The notes under the pieces are model-generated. The model did no database searches and was not told the origin of the DNA. It saw nothing but the letters and a program-made list of their open reading frames with translations. DNA of 64,000 bases from Ipomoea triloba. Lineage: Eukaryota > Streptophyta > Magnoliopsida > Solanales > Convolvulaceae. Shown here one piece after another: positions 57,359 through 64,000 of the stretch (its first letter is position 1; each line of letters opens with the position of its first letter). The translations under genes and the position numbers were made by a program. The DNA is taken from the NCBI RefSeq assembly GCF_003576645.1, contig NC_044917.1:5631225-5695224 (forward strand), given 5' to 3'.

Positions 57359-60013
57359 TAATAAGTTTTTGGATTAATTTTTTATTCAATTTAATGATAT
57401 GATGAACTAAGTGGATGGTCTTAAGTTAATTGTTTCAATTTCTCCTTTTTTTTTTCTTTCCCTCATATCTCTCTCTCTCTCTCGATCTCTTTTATAGTTG
57501 GAACATTTTTCTTATAAATTTAAATTTATTTTATATTATTTGAAAAAAAATCAAATAAGTTATTTAACAACACACAATAATATAATTAAAATATTAAACT
57601 TGAATAAAAATAATGTGTAATATATTAACTCATTAAACAAGTTAAATTTATTTAACCAAACCAAATATTTGACTGTTCCTAGTAAAAATGCTGACATGCG
57701 ATTAAAATTTTTAAAAAGTAATTTTTCTTTTTAACTTTTGCTGATGACATGGATAACTTTATTATGTGAAAAAAATTAAAATAAAAAAAGTGAATGTAGT
57801 GTTAGCTTCTTGGTTGCCTTTACCCCCTCCTTTGCTTTTGCCAAAGACGAATAGAGAATGCTCTTCATATTTTGTTTTTGGAGGCGAGGGTTTTGTCTCT
57901 TCGTCTTTGACTAGGGACGAAGATCAATCGAAGATGTAGGTCTAATTGTTATATTAGAAATTTATTTTATTTTCTACTTTTACAATCACATATTTACATA
58001 AGCGTTTGTTTTTATGTAATGAACCACATAGGCAATGTAATTGGTTGGAAATGGAATCAATGAATTTTTAGTTTGACTTGAGAGTTAATTATAGTTTTTT
58101 AAAAATTAGGTGACCGATTTGAATGATTTATTTAACTATTTTCTATGTTTTAATATATCGAGAAAGAAAGATGTAATCATTCTAAAACATTAGCCTGGTT
58201 TCACAGAAATTGATGTAAACAATACTTGAGTTACATATAGCAAAAACAATTATTTGAATCATATCCTCTCAAGGGAAGTATCTCATACCCCAAACATATA
58301 GCAAAAACAATTATTTTAATCCTTACGTGCCAAGCTGCCGTTGACCAGTCCAAGGGGCATGCAACGTTGTTTTCATGCCAATAAAGTAAAACAGCCTTTC
58401 TCTGTTTAATTAACTTTTTTTTTTTTCCTTGTTTGAACACTCCAGAAAAAAACAAGAAAAATAATAATTCCAAAGTATTATTGTCCGGCATTAGAAAGCT
58501 ATTACCCTGTTTGCAAAACCAACTTTATGGAATACCAAAATGATGGCCATAATTTGAAGATAATTATAAAATTTGGAATCAATATGCAAGGGTAAATTAG
58601 TAATTTTTTGAGTGACAAGAGAAATCAACAGCTATTATCAAATGATGTACGTGTATTGAGTAAACATTATTTTTGTATAATAGTACGTAAACTATACAAA
58701 AGAGGGATATATAGATTAATAATTTACCACTTCTAAGATAAAAATTCACCATTTATTAGTACACATGATGATTTGGTTAATTATACTCATTATTGTAGCC
58801 AACAATCTCTCATTGTCATTATTATTAACAAGAGCACTAAAACGTAATGATAAGATTTTTATCTGTTGGCACTGCACGATCTCTAATTAATCAAATTAAC
58901 CATGTAATTGGCTTTACTAATAACTAATTATTATTTGATGGGTCTGATGAAAAACTATAATATTATGCAGTAATAATAATGTGGTGTACATGGAGCGCTA
59001 CAGGGGTCTTCTTGACCAGCTAATAAAGTCAATAGTGAATAGTTATAAAACTACATTTTGCATGGGCGGTCTTATAAAGCAGATGTGACCCCCGCAATAA
59101 AAAGATTCATGCATCTTTACTGCTCGATGTCGCAATATCTCTAGTACTCATTGAGAGAGAGCCTGGATCTCAAAAATGAAAATACTATGTCTTAAGATCC
59201 AATACAATAATAATCAAGTATCAAGAGAAAGAAACAATAATAATAATGTAATGATATTGGAACTCTTGTTTGTATATGTTTTTTTTTTTTTTGGAAATGT
59301 GTTTTTTTTTTTAAAGAAATTTTTAATGGTTTTTGAATCATGAATCATCGAATATGTATTCAAATAATTATATGTATATTTTTTTTTTCTGAATTTTGTT
59401 ATTTGATTTTTTTTTCTGATTATGTATACTCGTATTGATATCTAGCTAATTTGTAATTTTTTTTTTCTATTTTTGTTTGTTTTTCACTTATTTGTTTTGA
59501 ATTATTGTCAGATTAGTATGTAACTATGTATATGTGTATGTAAATATACGTATATAATGTGTATGTATAATGTATAATACATATGTCTGATTATTTTAAT
59601 GGATACTATGTGCAGTTTGTTAAATTAACTGATGAATGTTATCCATTAGTTTAATAAAGTAATTTTGTTCGCAATTTAATACTTTATTTCAGTTATGGAA
59701 AAAATTCTTTAAATGAAAATTTATTTTTGATGAACAATCTAGCCAAAGGTTGTGTAGAAATTTTAAGATGTTCTTTACTTTTTGATTCCACCGGACAAAA
59801 TTTTTACTTTTGGCCATGGGAATAAGTGTGTATTTGAACATAGTTTTACTATTTATACAAAATAAAATTATGTATGCTAGTCTTGACCAATGCAAGAAAA
59901 GGATGTGGGGCAACACAAGCAAGTATAACTTATACCCAAGTGATGTATGTTCTTGTGAGCTTGAATTGTCTTCGCTTGTGGGATATCGTAGCTAGTAAGA
60001 CCATGGCTTATCT
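55605..60013. other. Gene-free AT-rich DNA with microsatellites
   Basis: ATT repeat at 55977-56042 (about 22 units), AAT repeat at 57321-57363 and CT repeat at 57470-57484. Several short ORFs arise from these repeats and are not genes. A 13-bp phrase (ATAGCAAAAACAATTATTT) occurs twice, near 58240 and 58301. No coding exon with family features was recognised. Confidence 0.45.
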
Positions 60014-60333
60014 TGGTCCTGTTTGGTAAATGACTGTTAACTGATGATTGGGTTGGCTGTTTGGGTTAGAAGGTATGATTTATTGATAACATTGGCTGGT
60101 TGTAGAAAGTTGTTTGATAAATTAGCTGTTTGGTATAATTTCTTTTCTCAAAAAGCTAATTGAAAAAGGCTGTTTTGAGTAGCATTTTGAATTTTAGCAT
60201 TTTGGAGTTACAAAAAGCTTATTAACCAAACACTTATATTAAGTAGTAATTTTTTAACAAAGTCAAACAACTAATAGTGGTCAAATAAGCCAAAATTGGC
60301 TAATAGTCTGATTATTTACCAAATAGGGCCCTT
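60014..60333. mobile_element. MITE with TTTGGTAAAT ends
   Basis: Left GGTCCTGTTTGGTAAATGAC and, inverted from the right, GGGCCCTATTTGGTAAATAA. The interior has paired words TTAGCTGTTTGG and CCAAATAAGCC. The target repeat is not resolved; hAT- or PIF-like. Confidence 0.65.
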
Positions 60334-60361
60334 GTCTATTAATGGACTATTAATATTGGGA

Positions 60362-60425
60362 TTGTTTACATTGTAGTATCTGCAACCTATTGAAGCATAA
60401 AGAGTCAAATCGCCTTTACTGAGCA
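60362..60425 (-). mobile_element. SINE fragment
   Basis: TTACATTGTAGTATCTGCAA, then AAGCATAAAGAGTCAAAT and CGCCTTTACTGAG match the middle of the SINE family. Both ends are missing. Confidence 0.5.
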
Positions 60426-61507
60426 TAATTACAATAAAATGAAGTAAAAAGTGAAAGTTATTTTATTAATATGCGATCATTATCCCAGTTATTATATTTC
60501 TATACAAGTGAAGTGTCAAGTGTCCCTTGAAGTATTGAAGAGCTAATATTGTTGTGTATATATATAGGCTCAGATATTTCATTTGTAAGATGTAAAACTG
60601 GAGAATACATATATCAATAAAATCTTTCCCCTCTCTCCATATTCTCTCTGTATATTTTCTCTTATCGTTTCTTGCAATTTCTTCAGTTTTATAACATATA
60701 TAATGTTATTTTCTTATTTTATAGCTTAGGAATAAAAAAATATAAATTTTAATTTTATTAAAAAGGTTGTTGTAATCACTTTATCTTGTCATAAACACTA
60801 AACGTACTATAGGTGATGTGACAGAAGATTAATTTGTAAATTCTAACCCATTTTTCCTTTTAAATCCAAACAAAGAGAAAATAAGATCACATTTAATTTT
60901 CTATTATGCATTTTTAGTCATTCAACCACACTAATGGTTAGAATTATTATAAAAAGAGTTTGGTTAGTTCTTTTTATCTGTTAACTATAAAGTTATAAAT
61001 TTTAACTTTTAGTAGGAGTAATCTTACAAAGCAATATTTTCTATTGAATTGCTTAATTATGAATAACTTAAACTACTTAAAATTTTAATGGCCATTTGAT
61101 ACAAGAATCACAACTGAAGATTTACATAAAGCACACCAAACTATATAATGAACGACATAAATTTGTTTCTATGCTCATGAAAATGTAAATCAGTTTAGAG
61201 TCAACATTCGAATCCCAACATGCTGCCAGAAACAAGTCTTATTAGTATTCGTCTACCAATATTTTATTTTAAAAATGTTTTAATTAACCTTAACCATTGG
61301 GGTGGGGTCCATTTCACTCCCTATCTACCCGAGTTAAGATTCCCCATCTCCCATAAATGAATATGCTAGCCTCCATTCTGGCTTTTCTACATATACATAC
61401 ATGTGCAATTATCGTTTCCGCGTTTATATAATCACGAAGCTGAGCCAAAGGCAAAGACAAAGTGGGCAACGACTGAGCTCACTCACCTCCCTTCCCGAAT
61501 TGCAGTA
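60426..61507. promoter_or_regulatory. 5' flank of the LRR receptor kinase gene
   Basis: AT-rich to about 61300, then a more GC-balanced 5'-UTR-like stretch. An upstream in-frame Met at 61403 exists but precedes a non-signal-like peptide; the start at 61508 is preferred. Confidence 0.35.
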
Positions 61508-63740
61508 ATGGAAACCCAACTCAGCCCACCTTTTCTCCCCAGAAACCTTCCATTTCTCTGCATCCTCTGTTCTCTTCAGCTTCTTCTTCTCTCACCCTCT
61601 CTTTTAGCTGCCACCCCCAAGCTCCATCAACAAGAAGGTGCTGCAAATTCCCCCATTTTCTTCCCATTTCACGCGTTTTGTTTTCTTGGAAATTAAAAGC
61701 TAGCCGTATATGTAGCACAAGAATTCTCGCAGATGGGTTATTGCAAGCTTATTCTTTTCTTTCTGTGGTTTAATTTCGGTTTTTTTTTTTGTTTGGTTGC
61801 AGTGATAGCACTTAAAGAGATCGCTAAAAAGTTTGGGAAAACGGACTGGAATTTCAGCAAGGATCCTTGCAGTGGAGTAGAGAGTTGGAGCCCCAAAATT
61901 CCAAGAAAAAGCTTCGAGACTACTGTTACCTGCGATTGCTCTTTTGATAACAACGCCACCTGTCACATCACTGCCATGTATGCGCACTATCTCCTCTTTA
62001 CGTGCAGTATTATTATCTGATTTTTTGCGTATATACCCAACAAGGTTGTGTCGTTCCCTGTTCTGAAAAGCAAATTCCCATTCTTGGTCGGCCTAAAGAG
62101 CATGCTGGGTATGCTTAATTTTGGCTGTCTGGTGCGAGGTTGAGAGAATTTTTATGTTTTTTTTTTTTGACATTTTTATTAGATTCCACGCGGCTAATGA
62201 GCTGTTGAGTCATCTTAATTTATTATTTCTATAAATTTTATTGGGGGGTCGGGATATAGGACCCAAAGATTTCGCCTTTTGTGATGAGAACTAAGAGTTT
62301 GACTATCAAATGAATGCATTTAATTGTCTGAGGAGTTCTCATTCCACTCCATGAAGTGTAGAGTTTACAGATTCTAGAAGAAGGCTTACTGCTACAGCTT
62401 GGTTGACTCAATAGTAAGTCAACATTTTGCAGCCCACCGCCGGCATCCAGCTGTATAATGGATGGGAACTCAGTTATCCCTTCCCAGTATTATAGTTTTA
62501 TTATTATTATTATTATTATTTGTTGTCACATTTTTAATGTTACTTAAATTATAATATTTCCAGCATTGATTCTCTGTCAGGGATTCAGATTTCAGGAAAG
62601 GCAGATGCATGATTAAGCTAATGATGAATAAAAAACTTGACTGTCCTATACTAGTTTGATTTTCTGCTTGAGCTTAAGAACTTTGCTGGTTTACATTCTT
62701 GAATGGTTCTAATATGAATGGACTGATGGTGTGGTGGTAAACAATTACTGCAGAGCTTTGAAGTCGCAAAATTTTTCAGCCGGTGTTCCACCCGAGTTTG
62801 CAAAGTTCCATCACCTCAAGAGCTTGTAAGTCTATTCCAATGCGGTGGAGGAGCATGCTAACTTCTTTGTGCTAGCTATAATTATATTGCATTGTTTTAT
62901 GCAGGGATCTCAGTCGCAATTATCTGAATGGCTCGATACCACAACAGTGGGCGTCAATGCGCTTGCTTGATCTGTAATATTCTTTCCTGCCCTGATACTG
63001 TTCTTTGCTCTATATAATCTACAGTACTGTATATAATATGGTTGTATTTTGTACATGCAGCTCCTTTATGGGGAACCGATTATCGGGACCATTTCCTAAA
63101 GTCCTCACCAGAATCACTACTCTCAGGAACCTGTATGTGAATCTTTTTTTGATTTTTGGAAAATTTCATTTCTTTATTAAGTCAATACATAAATAATGTT
63201 TGTTTCTGCTTTGCTTTGTGTTATGGTCTTTTTATATTTGCACCAAATGATTGTAGTAATAGAGCTCAAGTTCCGCACTAGCTTTATCCAGTTTTTATAT
63301 TCTGAATTTTTTTATTCACAGGAGCATAGAAGGAAATAACTTTTCAGGAACCATTCCCTCAGAAATTGGAAACTTGATTCATCTTGAGAAACTGTACTTT
63401 TTCTTCACCTTACTCATGGACATTCCTTCTTCAAACTGACCTTAAAAAGTCTTCTTTCTTGTTCGTTTCTACTAATGTTATTTCTTTATTTCTTTTTAGC
63501 ACCCTATCATCAAATGCATTTACAGGAAATCTGCCATCCACATTTGGCAAGCTGAAGAACTTAACTGATATGTGAGCATTCAATATTTGATTTTTTTTTT
63601 TTTGGCTGTCTGATAATGCAGGAATGCCATTTTAATGTCATAACTAAGTTCTTTCTATATATTTTTAGGAGGATTAGTGACAATAACTTCACTGGAAAGA
63701 TACCCGATTTCATTGGCAACTGGACAAACATTGAGAAACT
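61508..63740 (+). CDS. LRR receptor-like Ser/Thr kinase, subfamily VIII-2 type (5' part only)
   Basis: Coding exons 61508-61637, 61803-61977, 62754-62825, 62905-62973, 63061-63132, 63322-63393, 63500-63571 and 63669-63740, all phase-consistent. Signal peptide (LPFLCILCSLQLLLLSPSLLAA) is followed by an N-terminal cap with LKEIAKKFGKTDWNF, DPCSG and CDCSFDNNATCHITAI. Six LRRs follow, one per 69-72-nt exon, of plant type L-x-x-N-x-F-S-G-x-I-P (SRNYLNGSIPQQW, GNNFSGTIPSEIGN, SDNNFTGKIPDFIGN). One LRR per exon and the DPCSGVESW cap are typical of RLKs such as Arabidopsis At1g53430 and its relatives, which continue with a malectin domain, membrane span and kinase. Those parts lie beyond the window; the sequence is replaced by poly-C after 63853. 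Confidence 0.93.
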
Positions 63741-63852
63741 GTAAGCTTTCCTGTACTTTTTTGTGATATTCATAGAACTTTCACCTCTGTAAATGCGTTT
63801 AGGTTTAATTGAGGAATCTGAAACCTTAAAAGTTCTGACCTTTACAGCATAT

Positions 63853-64000
<148 letters not shown>

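Overview
The window is nuclear DNA of a flowering plant, most likely a eudicot. It is AT-rich, its genes are split by GT-AG introns, its protein families are plant-specific, and its intergenic space holds MITE-sized DNA transposons and tRNA-derived SINEs. I cannot fix the species; an asterid such as a Convolvulaceae member is a guess. There is no bacterial, organellar or viral gene content, and no rRNA gene or CRISPR array.

Region 1 (about 0.3-28.2 kb) is a tandem array on the minus strand. The repeated unit is a lectin exon with a signal peptide, then a kinase exon carrying a further lectin domain, an S-locus-glycoprotein-like Cys motif, a PAN domain, a membrane span and a non-RD kinase. Upstream of each unit lies a copy of the 3' end of a sugar/phosphate translocator gene. 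There are three complete units (exon pairs 4521-3840/2870-538, 16469-15815/12983-10669 and 25198-24523/23804-21517) and one orphan lectin exon (19784-19251). In all three pairs the lectin exon ends in a phase-1 donor and the kinase exon has a phase-1 acceptor. I therefore read each pair as one two-exon gene encoding an SD2-5-like receptor with two tandem B-lectin domains. Within the array, 1.785 kb (6432-8216) recurs at 8221-10005 across a single N, which looks like an assembly fault.

Region 2 (26.8-33.5 kb, minus strand) is the intact translocator gene, reconstructed as 11 coding exons including a 13-nt microexon and giving 500 residues. Its last exons are the source, or a sister, of the gene fragments in the array. 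Region 3 (36.4-37.9 kb, minus strand) is a two-exon class A4-type heat-shock factor. Region 4 (43.3-45.3 kb, plus strand) is a four-exon 2-oxoglutarate/Fe(II) dioxygenase with degenerate duplicates of its C-terminal coding segment downstream. Region 5 (47.9-49.7 kb, plus strand) is a five-exon trichome-birefringence-like (TBL/PMR5) O-acetyltransferase-type gene. Region 6 (49.7-61.4 kb) is gene-poor and rich in small transposons. Region 7 (61.5-63.7 kb, plus strand) is the 5' part of an LRR receptor kinase of the VIII-2 type, running into a 147-base poly-C tract that fills the window end.

The most unusual structure outside the genes is a set of seven short elements (15.2, 25.6, 38.9, 46.7, 50.2, 50.9 and 51.4 kb). 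They have palindromic ends, five of them have 9-10 bp target duplications, and their interiors are built from 21-22 bp repeat words, usually in inverted arms. The genes do not form one pathway. The receptor array is plausibly a birth-and-death surveillance or signalling cluster, and the other genes are single housekeeping or metabolic loci.
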